A DNA stretch of 64,000 bases from CAWDPQ01 sp049642465 (GTDB lineage Bacteria > Acidobacteriota > Vicinamibacteria > Vicinamibacterales > 2-12-FULL-66-21), in assembly GCA_049642465.1 (NCBI GenBank), contig JBAROV010000168.1, forward strand, positions 28,492 to 92,491, given 5' to 3'. Positions within the stretch are counted from its first letter, which is position 1. Each line of letters opens with the position of its first letter. Made by a program: the position numbers and the translations under genes. Below, one piece after another: positions 17,813 through 26,673 of the stretch. The notes below the pieces were generated by a model. The model was not told the origin of the DNA. It ran no database searches and worked only from the letters and a program-made list of their open reading frames with translations.

Positions 17813-19504
17813 ATGTTGAAACGCGGCACTTGTGTTTTCGTGGCGCTCGTCGCAGCCGGTGTTCTGACGGCGGGGCAGGAACGTACGGCTCCTCGGTTCT
17901 ATGGCGACGATCCCATCGCGCGTGTCACCGACACGCAGGATGCATCGAAGGTGCAGCCTCGTGACATCGCGCTCTATTACGACGCCATCATCAACCTGTT
18001 TGGACGGCCGGGGAAAAGCGAAGTCGTCCGCGCGGAGAGCGTCAATACGATAGACGAGGTGCCGGATTCCAGTTGGTTCACGAACCGCCTGGGTTCGCGC
18101 CCGGTCACCGCCGACGAGATCACGCGTGGACCAAACGACGATCGTGGCCCGGCGTCTGGAAAGTGGCTCGTTCATCGTAAGGCAAACGGCGTCTCGCCGG
18201 GTTTTACGATCGACGATCCTCGCGGCCGGCGGTACTTCATCAAGTTCGATCCGCCCGGATACCCCGAGCTCGGAACCGCAACCGAAGTCATCGTGACGCG
18301 GTTGTTCTACGCCCTTGGCTATTACGTGCCGCAGAGTTCGATCGTCACGCTTCGGTCTGAGGATCTCGAGATTGCCGGCGACGCCGAGGTGCGCACCACG
18401 GGTGGTGGTCGTCGGCGGATGCGCCATTCAGATATCGAGGAGCAGCTGAGCCGGGCGCACCGAAATGCCGACGGCACCTATCGCGTAGTGGCCGGCGAGG
18501 GGTTGCCGCGGCCGGTAGAAGGGTTCAAGTACGAGGGAACGCGTTCGGACGATCCCAATGACGTCATCCCTCATGAAGATCGACGCGAGCTGCGAGGGCT
18601 GCGCGTCTTCAGCGCCTGGGTCAACCACACGGACGCGAAGGCGATCAACTCACTCGATACCCTGGTTACGGAAAACGGCCGCACGTTCGTGCGTCATCAT
18701 TTGATCGACTTCAACGCGGCATTGGGCAGCGCGGGCATTGGGCCGCGCGATCGGCGCGACGGTTACGAGTACATCGTTGAAACCGGACCCGCCAAGAAGG
18801 CGCTGCCTGCATTCGGCTTCGCTGTTCGTCCATGGATGACGATTGACTATCCGAGGTATCGGGGCATCGGGCGATTCGAGTCCGCTCGGTTCGTCCCCGA
18901 AGAGTGGCGGCCACGAGTTCCAAACCCCGCGTACATCCGATCACGTGCGGACGATACCTTCTGGGCGGCGCGAAAACTCATGGCCATGTCAGACGATCTC
19001 ATCCGCGCGGCGGTGCGCGCAGGACAATTGACCGATCCCGTCGCCGAAAAGTTCTTGACTGACGCCCTGATCGAACGCCGGAACAAGATCGGTCGCGCGT
19101 GGCTCACCGCCGTCAACCCGATTGTCGATCCGGCGCTCGCCGCCGATGGCAGTCTGACATTTCAGAATGCGGCCGTCGCGCACGGCTTTGCGTCCGCGCC
19201 GCGCGGCTACGCTGCCGTGTGGCACACGTACGACAACGAGGCGGGGTCAGCCACACGGATTGGGGAAACAGAATCCCAGGGCGCGCAACTTCGGGCGCCG
19301 TCAATCCCGTCCAGCGCGCGGTTCATTCGCGTCGATATCCGCGCGGTGAATCCTGCCAACGCCGCGCTCGCCAGTTGGTCGCAGCCCGTGCACGCGTACT
19401 TCCGCCGCGCCGGGAGTGGCTGGGAGCTTGTTGGCTTCAACCGGATGCCGGATGCGCCGCCAATGCGGCCTGGGCTCGTGGGCGCGGAGCCGGTGCGTCG
19501 CTAG
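17813..19504 (+). CDS. Secreted HipA/Fam20-like atypical kinase-like protein
   Basis: 563 aa with signal peptide (CVFVALVAAGVLTAGQ). The middle region carries the same motif order as the gene at 6936: YFIKFDPPG (Lys144), a helix TEVIVTRLFYALGYYVP with Glu158, NHTDAKAINS (271-280; His272, Asp274, Asn279) and HLIDFNAALGS (Asp299). This resembles the K, E, HxDxxxxN and DFG-like elements of HipA/PI3K/Fam20 folds. Residues 440-555 form a separate beta-rich C-terminal domain. Phosphorylation or AMPylation of a surface component is only an inference. Follows the Omp85-like gene in one operon. Confidence 0.6.
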   Translation: MLKRGTCVFVALVAAGVLTAGQERTAPRFYGDDPIARVTDTQDASKVQPRDIALYYDAIINLFGRPGKSEVVRAESVNTIDEVPDSSWFTNRLGSRPVTADEITRGPNDDRGPASGKWLVHRKANGVSPGFTIDDPRGRRYFIKFDPPGYPELGTATEVIVTRLFYALGYYVPQSSIVTLRSEDLEIAGDAEVRTTGGGRRRMRHSDIEEQLSRAHRNADGTYRVVAGEGLPRPVEGFKYEGTRSDDPNDVIPHEDRRELRGLRVFSAWVNHTDAKAINSLDTLVTENGRTFVRHHLIDFNAALGSAGIGPRDRRDGYEYIVETGPAKKALPAFGFAVRPWMTIDYPRYRGIGRFESARFVPEEWRPRVPNPAYIRSRADDTFWAARKLMAMSDDLIRAAVRAGQLTDPVAEKFLTDALIERRNKIGRAWLTAVNPIVDPALAADGSLTFQNAAVAHGFASAPRGYAAVWHTYDNEAGSATRIGETESQGAQLRAPSIPSSARFIRVDIRAVNPANAALASWSQPVHAYFRRAGSGWELVGFNRMPDAPPMRPGLVGAEPVRR

Positions 19505-20080
19505 TCAGCTTCCAGCGACCGGCTTCCAGTTTCCAGCTTCCGGCGGACGTCCGCGCAGCACCCGTCTGACGCCTTCAACCGTCAAGCCGAACACGACGTG
19601 TGAGCCGAGCGCGGCGAGATGTCGAGACAACGGGTAGTTGGTGGGGGGAGCCGACAGCCCCGCGAGCGGTACGCCGATCTCGCCGGCCGCCAGCCACACC
19701 GCCGTGCCGAACGGGACCCCGGCGCCAGCCGTCGTCGATGGTTGAGTTTCAGCCGCGGCACCGTACATGGCGCCCATGAACGCGCCGAACAGGTAGTGCA
19801 TAATCGGGCCGCCGACTTCCTTTTCCTCCTCGTTCAACGGCCGCCCAATCACGGGCGCGGCAACCGCAGAGGCCACCTGCATCGAGGCAGGTTCGTCAGG
19901 AAACGTGCCATCGGTGTCGTTTGGTGTTGCAGCCTGTCGTCGGTGACTGTGCGCATCGCCCGGTCGGAAGCCTCCGCCTCCGATCACATGGTTGAACCGG
20001 ACCATCGCCCACGATCCAGCTAATCCCGCAACCGCGCCGGCCAGCGCACCCAGAACCGGATTCCCCTGCCGCATACCCAT
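19505..20080 (-). CDS. DUF1440/YagU-like inner-membrane protein
   Basis: 191 aa from the ATG at 20080, with GGAGG 6 nt upstream. Gly/Ala-rich membrane segments (VLGALAGAVAGLAGSWAMV; GPIMHYLFGAFMGAMYGA) and a PTNYPLSRHLAALGSHVVFG stretch fit DUF1440 (COG3477). E. coli YagU is linked to acid resistance; the role here is unknown. The last codons lie in a CTTCCAG-rich repeat (19508-19545), so the C-terminus may be recent. It is tail-to-tail with the kinase-like gene with no gap. Confidence 0.75.
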   Translation of the reverse strand: MGMRQGNPVLGALAGAVAGLAGSWAMVRFNHVIGGGGFRPGDAHSHRRQAATPNDTDGTFPDEPASMQVASAVAAPVIGRPLNEEEKEVGGPIMHYLFGAFMGAMYGAAAETQPSTTAGAGVPFGTAVWLAAGEIGVPLAGLSAPPTNYPLSRHLAALGSHVVFGLTVEGVRRVLRGRPPEAGNWKPVAGS

Positions 20081-20207
20081 GAGCGTCCTCCGGTCGGGTT
20101 TGAAGCACGGTGCATGCCGCCATTCGACTCGCGTCACGGAACTTTCGAGCCGGGAGGCTCGCTCATGGCGGGCCGACAGCTGGCAGCCGGAAGCGGAAGC
20201 TGAAGCC

Positions 20208-21530
20208 TCACTGTTCCGCCAGCGCACGAAAAGCCGAAGCGCGGCAGCCCGTACGGCCCTCGAATTTGCGCAGGGCGCGGGTGATTTGATCTCGATCGCA
20301 CGGATGAGTGAGCACCACGGAGTGGTGCCCGCTGGCAACCTGACTCGCCCGCTTCAACTCAACGCCGAATGACGCCAGGCAGCTGTGCTGCCCGACGACG
20401 CCGGGCAACCGCACGAACCATCCCGTCCGCGCAGGCTGGACCCGCAGGGGTTGTGATTCGCTGACCGCGAGTTCTGCCGTTCGCCCGCCCATTTGCGCTG
20501 ATCGAATCCGCCCGGTCGCGTCAGGCCGTGGGTGGCACTCGTCGGCAATCTCCGTCGCATCATCCAACAGCGTGGCGGCAGTCACGGACGGTCCGGCGCC
20601 TGGTCCAGCGAAGAAGAGTTCCCCATGAGAGCGGTTACGCAGCAGGACGGCGTTTTGAACGCCATCAACACGCGATAGCGGATGTGAGTTCGGCACGAAC
20701 GCCGGTCCGGCAAATGCCGAACACTCGTCATCGTGCCATTCAGCGTGGACGATCGGCTTGAGGACGCCGCCGAACTCCCGCGCCGCCTCGAGGTCGCCGC
20801 GTGAAATTGTGTCGATCCCGCTGGGTTCGATTTGCCTGGGTGAGACGCTCCCTTGTCGGAAGTGTCGTATCAACACACACAGCTTCTCGGCGGCATCGGT
20901 GCCATTGATATCGCTTGATGGATCGGGTTCTGCGTAGCCGCAACGCTGGGCCTCGGCCAGTGCGACCGCAAAAACCGTTTGACCGTCTGACATCCGCGAA
21001 AGGATGTAGTTCGTCGTGCCGTTGACGATTCCGGACAGCTCGGCGATCGCGCGCGCGAGTGGACGGCGGCTGAACGTACCGAGAAACGGAACGCCTGCGA
21101 CGACGGCCGCCTCGTAGCGGAGCGGCACCCCCTGGCGGTCTGCCGCCGCGAGCAATTCGGCGCCGTGTGCCGCGAGGAGGGACTTGTTTGCGGTGACGAC
21201 CGGAATACCGCGTTCGATCGCGCTGAGCACGAGCGTGCGGGCCGGCTCGAGTCCACCAAGCGCCTCAATCACGATGTCGGGACGGTCATGGAATGTGACG
21301 ATCGGATCGGATGTCAACGAAACGTGCGCGGCACTCGGCCGCTCGCGCGTTACATCGCGCACGAGGCCAGATGTGATTGTGAAGCGCCTCGCAAGCGGCC
21401 CCGTTCGAAGGAATGCGGCAACCGCACCGCCGACCTGACCCACCCCCAGCAGTGCAATTCGAATAGCCGAAGGTGCAGACGTGAGGGTGGGCGCATCAGC
21501 ACGCACCGCATCGACAACAACTGTGGACAT
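20208..21530 (-). CDS. hom: Homoserine dehydrogenase
   Basis: 440 aa from the ATG at 21530, preceded by GAGGA. Rossmann motif IALLGVGQVGGAVAAFL near residue 25-41, VVTANKSLLAAHG, then the homoserine dehydrogenase signature around GIVNGTTNYILSRMSDG and DPSSDINGTDAAEKL. The C-terminal 80 residues look like an ACT regulatory domain. It reduces aspartate-4-semialdehyde to homoserine for methionine and threonine synthesis. A SAM-I riboswitch at 21630-21730 lies in its leader, so SAM should shut it down. The gene stands alone, without thrB/thrC neighbours. Confidence 0.95.
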   Translation of the reverse strand: MSTVVVDAVRADAPTLTSAPSAIRIALLGVGQVGGAVAAFLRTGPLARRFTITSGLVRDVTRERPSAAHVSLTSDPIVTFHDRPDIVIEALGGLEPARTLVLSAIERGIPVVTANKSLLAAHGAELLAAADRQGVPLRYEAAVVAGVPFLGTFSRRPLARAIAELSGIVNGTTNYILSRMSDGQTVFAVALAEAQRCGYAEPDPSSDINGTDAAEKLCVLIRHFRQGSVSPRQIEPSGIDTISRGDLEAAREFGGVLKPIVHAEWHDDECSAFAGPAFVPNSHPLSRVDGVQNAVLLRNRSHGELFFAGPGAGPSVTAATLLDDATEIADECHPRPDATGRIRSAQMGGRTAELAVSESQPLRVQPARTGWFVRLPGVVGQHSCLASFGVELKRASQVASGHHSVVLTHPCDRDQITRALRKFEGRTGCRASAFRALAEQ

Positions 21531-21629
21531 GACGGTCCTCGTCCGGGCGCGCACCATCGAGTCGCAGACGCATGGGCGCGCAAGTGGGAGCTGAGAGTGA
21601 CTTCAGAGACCGGATGGTCTACCGAGGCT

Positions 21630-21730
21630 CTTATCTCTCCCGGTTTATCGGGCAGGAAGTAGCACCTGGGGCCGTAGCGCCTGGTTGCTGTGGCTTCGTC
21701 GGGCCTGTTCCCTCAGCCACTCTGGATAAG
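21630..21730 (-). ncRNA. SAM-I (S-box) riboswitch
   Basis: On the minus strand the P1 helix pairs CTTATC (21730-21725) with GATAAG (21635-21630). In between come GTGGCTGAGGGA, GGCCCGACGAAGCC, CAGCAACC, GGTGCTAC and TTCCTGCCCGA, the conserved core of SAM-I aptamers in the right order. An AGACC/GGTCT hairpin downstream (about 21610-21624) could be part of the expression platform. It lies about 100 nt upstream of the homoserine dehydrogenase ATG on the same strand, so SAM is predicted to repress that gene. Confidence 0.92.
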
Positions 21731-21850
21731 CGTTCGCGGCGAGCGCGAACGAGAAGAGCGTATGTCACGCCGCGGAATCCTGTCAAACTCGCGTACCAAC
21801 CGGGGCGCGGCCTGAAGACGTTTCGCCTGCGCCCTTATGATCTGTCGCGG

Positions 21851-22474
21851 ATGCGCAATCTTCCGATCTGGTCCTTCCTCGCGATCACCGTTCCGCTGGT
21901 CCTCAGTCCTGGAGCATCCACAGCAGTCGTTCTTCGGAACAGTGTGTCGGGTGGCATCAGGGCAGGCGTCGAGACAGCCATCGGCACGAATCTCGGTTCG
22001 GTTTGCTACGGACTGCTGTCCGCGTTCGGCATGGCATTGACCCTCAGACACCGGCCCTCGATCTGGGAGTTCTTGCGCGTGGGTGGGGCGCTGTATCTCG
22101 CGTGGCTCGGTTTTCACTCGATGTGGCGTGCCGTGTCACCCCACCCGCCGGTGCAGGCGAGCCGCGTGCGCACCATATCCCGCGGACGGCTTGCGCATGC
22201 CGTCGAGGGGTTTGTGACAAACGCTCTCAATCCAGCGATTGCGACGTTCTATCTCATCATCCTGCCGCAGTTCATTCCAAAGGATGCGTCGGCCGTTCGA
22301 AGTGCTCTCGTGCTGACCATGGTGCACGTTGGCCTTGCGGCATCGTGGCACGTGACCTGGGCCGTAGCCGGTGGAACGCTCGCGCACACCCTGGCTTCCG
22401 GCAAGCCGCGTCGTGCCCTTGACGCGGGTACTGGACTGGCTTTGCTGTTTCTTTCCGCCCGAATGCTTTTCTGA
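21851..22474 (+). CDS. LysE/RhtB-family amino acid exporter
   Basis: 207 aa from the ATG at 21851; codons before it overlap the riboswitch region. Six hydrophobic helices with the family opening ITVPLVLSPGASTAVVLRNSV, GIRAGVETAIGTNLGSV, LRVGGALYLAWLGFHSMW and FVTNALNPAIATFYLIILPQF. RhtB-type members export homoserine, threonine or lysine. Divergent placement next to homoserine dehydrogenase suggests export of homoserine-family amino acids, but the substrate is inferred. Confidence 0.9.
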   Translation: MRNLPIWSFLAITVPLVLSPGASTAVVLRNSVSGGIRAGVETAIGTNLGSVCYGLLSAFGMALTLRHRPSIWEFLRVGGALYLAWLGFHSMWRAVSPHPPVQASRVRTISRGRLAHAVEGFVTNALNPAIATFYLIILPQFIPKDASAVRSALVLTMVHVGLAASWHVTWAVAGGTLAHTLASGKPRRALDAGTGLALLFLSARMLF

Positions 22475-22533
22475 CCGGCACCAGGGAACTGACAACTGGC
22501 CCGCCTACTGCATCAGATACATGCAGAGGTGCT

Positions 22534-23046
22534 ATGGCCGAGCTCGAACAGCAAACATCACGCGTGGATGCGCCAGATCCTGGTGAATTGACGGAAACCG
22601 AGAAGCGGGATCACGTGATCCGGCTAGCCTTTGAGGGCGATCGAGAGCGATATGAGGAGTTCTGCCGCGCAGTCGGCGGCGCGATCCCTCCGGGCACGGG
22701 CGTGGTGCTTCGCGGCAGCGCCGTGACAGGAAAACGGTGGAAGGATGGTGCACCGTTCGATGCCGATGGCCCAGGCACGAGCGATCTGGATCTGACGCTC
22801 GTCGGCGACGAGGCACTGACGTTCTTCAAAGTGACGGGGTTCTTTGTCCCAGGCGTGCACTCGAGGCCGCTCAGCGATGAAGATCCCGACATTGCTCCCG
22901 ACCTCGTGCCGCTCCGCGAGAAACTGATGGCGATGGTCAACCGGCCAGTCAACATCCAGGCGACTCGCGATTTCGTGATGTACTTGCGGGGTGAATTGAT
23001 CGGTCAGCCGTATCACACGCTGATCGAGAAGCCCCAAACCGAGTGA
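22534..23046 (+). CDS. Nucleotidyltransferase-fold protein
   Basis: 170 aa, cytoplasmic. LRGSAVTG (59-66) followed by GTSDLDLTLVGD (81-92) gives the G-S...DxD pattern of the polymerase-beta nucleotidyltransferase fold, with Asp84 and Asp86 as likely metal ligands. No third carboxylate is obvious. It overlaps the next gene by GTGA, so the two are coupled. Substrate is unknown. Confidence 0.75.
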   Translation: MAELEQQTSRVDAPDPGELTETEKRDHVIRLAFEGDRERYEEFCRAVGGAIPPGTGVVLRGSAVTGKRWKDGAPFDADGPGTSDLDLTLVGDEALTFFKVTGFFVPGVHSRPLSDEDPDIAPDLVPLREKLMAMVNRPVNIQATRDFVMYLRGELIGQPYHTLIEKPQTE

Positions 23047-23786
23047 CGTTTCGCCTTCTCACTTACAACATCCGCCACGGAGGTACTGGCCGCGAGGGCC
23101 CCCTCCTTGCGGTGATTCGCGCCTGCAGCCCTGACCTCGTCATCTTTCAGGAGGCGACCAAGCCGGCCGTTGTCGAACGGCTGGCTGAGGGCGCCGACAT
23201 GAGGGTCTGCGGTTCCCGTCCACGCGAATCGCTGGCCTTCATGAGCCGTCTGCCGATCCTTCATCGAGAATGGCATCACCCGCGCTTGTCGCGCCACGCG
23301 TTTCTTGAAGTCGTGCCCGAAGGCGATCGGGTCCGTGTCTTCGGCGTGCACCTGAGCGCCGTTCACGCGGCGTGGACCGAACGACGCCGCGTACAGGAAC
23401 TGCGTGCGCTCCTGAAAAGCATCGAACGACATCAGCATGGATTCCACGTGCTGGCCGGTGATTTCAACACGCTCGCACCCGGGGAATTGCTCGACATACG
23501 ACAATTGCCTCATCGCCTCAAGGCGCTCGTGTGGCTGAGCGGCGGGCGGATTCGCTGGCGCACGATTCAGGTCATCCTCGACGCGCGCTATCGCGATGTC
23601 TTCCGTTCCCTGCAACCGGAGCAAGCAGGCTTGACGTTCCCGACCTGGAGCCCGCATGTTCGCCTGGACTATTTCTTCACGCCCGAAGGTTCTGTCGAGC
23701 GCGCCACGGTCTGTCATGTCGTGGATCACCCTCAGGCGAGAGCCGCATCCGACCATTTCCCCCTGTTCGCGGAGTTCTCCGTGTAG
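23043..23786 (+). CDS. Endonuclease/exonuclease/phosphatase (EEP) family hydrolase
   Basis: 247 aa. EEP motifs in order: LLTYNIRHGG (Asn9), LVIFQEATKP (Glu37), VFGVHLSAVH, VLAGDFNTLAPGE, RLDYFF and ASDHFPLFAEF. These supply the metal site and catalytic His/Asp of Mg-dependent phosphodiesterases. GTG start overlaps the previous stop. Pairing with a nucleotidyltransferase-fold protein may mean addition and removal of a nucleotidyl group, which is an inference. Confidence 0.88.
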   Translation: MTFRLLTYNIRHGGTGREGPLLAVIRACSPDLVIFQEATKPAVVERLAEGADMRVCGSRPRESLAFMSRLPILHREWHHPRLSRHAFLEVVPEGDRVRVFGVHLSAVHAAWTERRRVQELRALLKSIERHQHGFHVLAGDFNTLAPGELLDIRQLPHRLKALVWLSGGRIRWRTIQVILDARYRDVFRSLQPEQAGLTFPTWSPHVRLDYFFTPEGSVERATVCHVVDHPQARAASDHFPLFAEFSV

Positions 23787-23811
23787 GTTTCGCACTAAAA
23801 TAGGCTGTGTT

Positions 23812-25524
23812 ATGTCTCAAACAACAGCCTTCGTCCCCTCCGCGTCAGAAACCGATCGTCGTGCAAGCGAGCCCGGCCGCTCCGCGCCGCCAACCGTCGC
23901 CTTTGCCGGTGTACGACGCGTACCTGAGCCGATAAACGACGCGAACCGATCGTATGCACCAGGCACGCCGGAACGCGCCGAACTCAAGGCACGACTGAAG
24001 GGCATGGCGGCGGAAAAGATTGACATCCCGCTCGTGATCGGTGGCCGTGAGGTGCGAACGGGCAGGACGGAGAAATCCGTGATGCCGCACGATCACCGTC
24101 ACGTGCTCGCCGAATATCACATGGCCGGACCGGAGCAGGTGCAGCAGGCGATTGCCGCCGCGGCGGAGGCACGGCGCGAATGGGGCGCGTGGCCATGGGA
24201 AGAACGCGCCGCGGTGCTCTTGCGCGCGGCCGAATTGCTCGCGACGAGTTGGCGGCCAACCATCAATGCCGCCACGATGCTCGGCCAATCGAAGACGGTT
24301 TTTCAGGCGGAAATCGATTCGGCGTCGGAGATGATCGATTTCTGGCGGTTCAACGCGTATTTCGCGCAGGAGCTTTACCACGAGCAGCCGAAGAGTTCGC
24401 CCGGCGTCTGGAACCAGATGGAGGACCGGCCGCTCGAGGGGTTCATCTACGCCGTGACGCCATTCAATTTCACGGCAATCGGCGGCAATCTGACGACCGC
24501 TCCAGCGTTGATGGGGAATACAGTGCTCTGGAAGCCGGCGTCGAGCGCAATGCTCAGCGCGTACTACACGTTCCGACTGCTCGAGGCCGCGGGCCTGCCG
24601 CCAGGCGTCATCAACTTCGTCCCCGGTGATTCCGTTCAGATCACGAACGCCCTGCTCGATTCGCCTGAACTCGCTGGTGTGCATTTCACCGGCAGCACGT
24701 CGGTCTTCAACAGCATGTGGAAGAAGGTCGGCGAGAACATTGGGCGTTACCGCTCCTACCCTCGTCTTGTCGGCGAAACAGGCGGCAAGGACTTCATCGT
24801 GGCGCACCCCTCGGCCGATCCGACGGAGGTCGCTGTCGCAATCGCGCGCGGCGGGTTCGAGTATCAGGGGCAGAAATGCTCTGCGGCCAGTCGCGTTTAC
24901 ATTCCGCAATCACTGTGGAACGAAGTGAAGGACCGCACCATCGCCATGATGAAGGACATGAAGATGGGTGATGTGCAGGACTTCAGGAATTTCATGGGTG
25001 CCGTGATTGACAAGAAGGCATTCGCAAAGATCAGCGAGTATCTGGATCACGCCAGGCAGCATGCGCGAGTCCTGCAGGGCGGCACCGTCAAAGGCGACCA
25101 GGGATACTTCATCGAGCCGACGCTGATTCAAACGGAAGACCCCGGCTACAAGACACTGTGTGAGGAGATTTTTGGTCCGGTTGTCACGGCATACGTCTAT
25201 CCCGACGGGCAGTGGCAGGAGACGCTCTCGGTCATCGATCGCACGTCTCCCTACGCGCTGACGGGATCCGTGTTCAGCCGCGACCGGCGCGGTGTCATGG
25301 AGGCCGCCGCCGCGCTTCGCCATGCCGCGGGCAACTTCTACATCAACGACAAGCCGACTGGCGCAGTCGTCGGTCAGCAGCCATTCGGCGGCGCTCGCGG
25401 GTCGGGAACCAACGACAAGGCCGGTTCCAAGCTGAATCTGGTCCGATGGGTGAGCGCCAGGACGGTAAAAGAAACCTTTTCGCCGCCACACGACTACCGC
25501 TATCCGTTCATGGCGGAGGAGTAG
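23812..25524 (+). CDS. pruA: L-glutamate gamma-semialdehyde (P5C) dehydrogenase
   Basis: 570 aa from the ATG at 23812; upstream codons overlap the EEP gene. Aldehyde dehydrogenase superfamily with YAVTPFNFTAIGGNLTTAPA, the general base Glu in LVGETGGKDF and the catalytic Cys in GFEYQGQKCSAASR. The EPINDANRSYAPGTPERAELK opening is typical of stand-alone P5CDH. It oxidises P5C/glutamate semialdehyde to glutamate with NAD in proline catabolism. No proline dehydrogenase gene is adjacent. Confidence 0.95.
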   Translation: MSQTTAFVPSASETDRRASEPGRSAPPTVAFAGVRRVPEPINDANRSYAPGTPERAELKARLKGMAAEKIDIPLVIGGREVRTGRTEKSVMPHDHRHVLAEYHMAGPEQVQQAIAAAAEARREWGAWPWEERAAVLLRAAELLATSWRPTINAATMLGQSKTVFQAEIDSASEMIDFWRFNAYFAQELYHEQPKSSPGVWNQMEDRPLEGFIYAVTPFNFTAIGGNLTTAPALMGNTVLWKPASSAMLSAYYTFRLLEAAGLPPGVINFVPGDSVQITNALLDSPELAGVHFTGSTSVFNSMWKKVGENIGRYRSYPRLVGETGGKDFIVAHPSADPTEVAVAIARGGFEYQGQKCSAASRVYIPQSLWNEVKDRTIAMMKDMKMGDVQDFRNFMGAVIDKKAFAKISEYLDHARQHARVLQGGTVKGDQGYFIEPTLIQTEDPGYKTLCEEIFGPVVTAYVYPDGQWQETLSVIDRTSPYALTGSVFSRDRRGVMEAAAALRHAAGNFYINDKPTGAVVGQQPFGGARGSGTNDKAGSKLNLVRWVSARTVKETFSPPHDYRYPFMAEE

Positions 25525-26656
25525 AGCTGTCCGATGAGCGAGTCCGACGCTTCGGGGACGTGGGACCAGTTGAATCGGTGTCCGGATTGCGGCAACCAGA
25601 TGCAGCGCGATCTCGCAGTTGGCGAGCGTCTCGGGCTTTTTTATATTTGCCCCGAGCACGGGCGATTCCGATTTTCGTGGGATGACAATCGGCTCGAACG
25701 TGACGAGGAAGTAAAGAAGGGCGAGTAACCGATTCCGATCGGGTCATCACCACCGTCCTGGCACTAAACCCTCCACGCCGGATTGCCGTGAACCGCATAT
25801 CGCGCACGACAACCTCTTTTCCGTCTGGAACCGGGTTGATTTCCCAGAAGGGGAAGCGAGCCCACACGAGAAGGCCCGCGACTCGCGCGTCCTGACGTGC
25901 GGCGGCGACCGCCGGGTCGTCCGCATGCTTCAACACCGGCGTATCGCTGAACGTGATGCCGAGTGGCAACCAGGTGAACGTGCCGGAGTAGTACCGATCG
26001 CCGTCATCGATGATGATGGCCTTTCGTAAGGGATTGACCGGGACGGGACCCACCATGAACGCGCGGGGTTCTCGACCGCGTTGTTCCCGCCAGCTGTCCA
26101 CGACATGATGTCGCGCCGCAAAGGCGGATCCCGCCATGCAGACGATGTAGATGGAGGCCAGGCATAGCCATACGCGGCTGTGGCGCACACGCCCGTGTCT
26201 TCCGGCCGCCACTGCCGTCCCGAACAATACCCAGAGCCAGGGATCGATGATGAACAGCGTATCGCCGTAGAACCATCGGTTGTCGAAGGGCATCAGCAGC
26301 CGAACGCCGTAGTTGTTCAAATAATCCAGAACAACATGCGAGAGGACACCGATGTAGGCAAGGATCAGCAGCGGCGCGAACTTTGCCCTTTCGCGATCGG
26401 TGCGGCGACGCGAAAACGATCGCGCGGCCAGTACCATGACTCCGGCCAGCGCCACGGGCAACAGGGCCTGGGCGAGGACGCCGTGCGTCCATCCTCGACG
26501 GAATGCGACGGCAGGAACGTCGGTCGCGTACACGAGCACATCGACGTCGGGAAGATTGGCCGCGATCATCGACGTGGCTGCGGCAAAGCGTGCGGGCTTC
26601 GCAAAACCTGCGTGCGCGCATGCCGCACCGACCAGCGTGTGACAGACGTTATCCAA
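25508..26656 (-). CDS. YdjM-like membrane-bound metal-dependent hydrolase with run-on C-terminus
   Basis: 382 aa. MDNVCHTLVGAACAHAG, NLPDVDVL and HVVLDYLNNYGVRLLMPF are the conserved blocks of the YdjM/DUF457 family (His/Asp metal motif between hydrophobic helices). Family homology ends near residue 310 (VVVRDMRF...ARTVVM). The last 70 residues are Arg/Ser/Pro-rich and antisense to the zinc-ribbon gene and the end of pruA, so a normal stop may have been lost. Role and substrate are unknown. Confidence 0.8.
   Translation of the reverse strand: MDNVCHTLVGAACAHAGFAKPARFAAATSMIAANLPDVDVLVYATDVPAVAFRRGWTHGVLAQALLPVALAGVMVLAARSFSRRRTDRERAKFAPLLILAYIGVLSHVVLDYLNNYGVRLLMPFDNRWFYGDTLFIIDPWLWVLFGTAVAAGRHGRVRHSRVWLCLASIYIVCMAGSAFAARHHVVDSWREQRGREPRAFMVGPVPVNPLRKAIIIDDGDRYYSGTFTWLPLGITFSDTPVLKHADDPAVAAARQDARVAGLLVWARFPFWEINPVPDGKEVVVRDMRFTAIRRGGFSARTVVMTRSESVTRPSLLPRHVRADCHPTKIGIARARGKYKKARDARQLRDRAASGCRNPDTDSTGPTSPKRRTRSSDSSTPPP
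25534..25728 (+). CDS. Small zinc-ribbon-like hypothetical protein
   Basis: 64 aa. CPDCGNQM (16-23) and YICPEHGRF (38-46) give a CxxC...CxxH metal-binding pattern. It lies 9 bp after pruA on the same strand, with a weak ribosome site, and is completely overlapped on the other strand by the C-terminal extension of the gene at 25508. Coding on this strand is supported by the Cys/His pattern. Function unknown. Confidence 0.55.
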   Translation: MSESDASGTWDQLNRCPDCGNQMQRDLAVGERLGLFYICPEHGRFRFSWDDNRLERDEEVKKGE

Positions 26657-26673
26657 CGTGCTCCGCGGATCCT

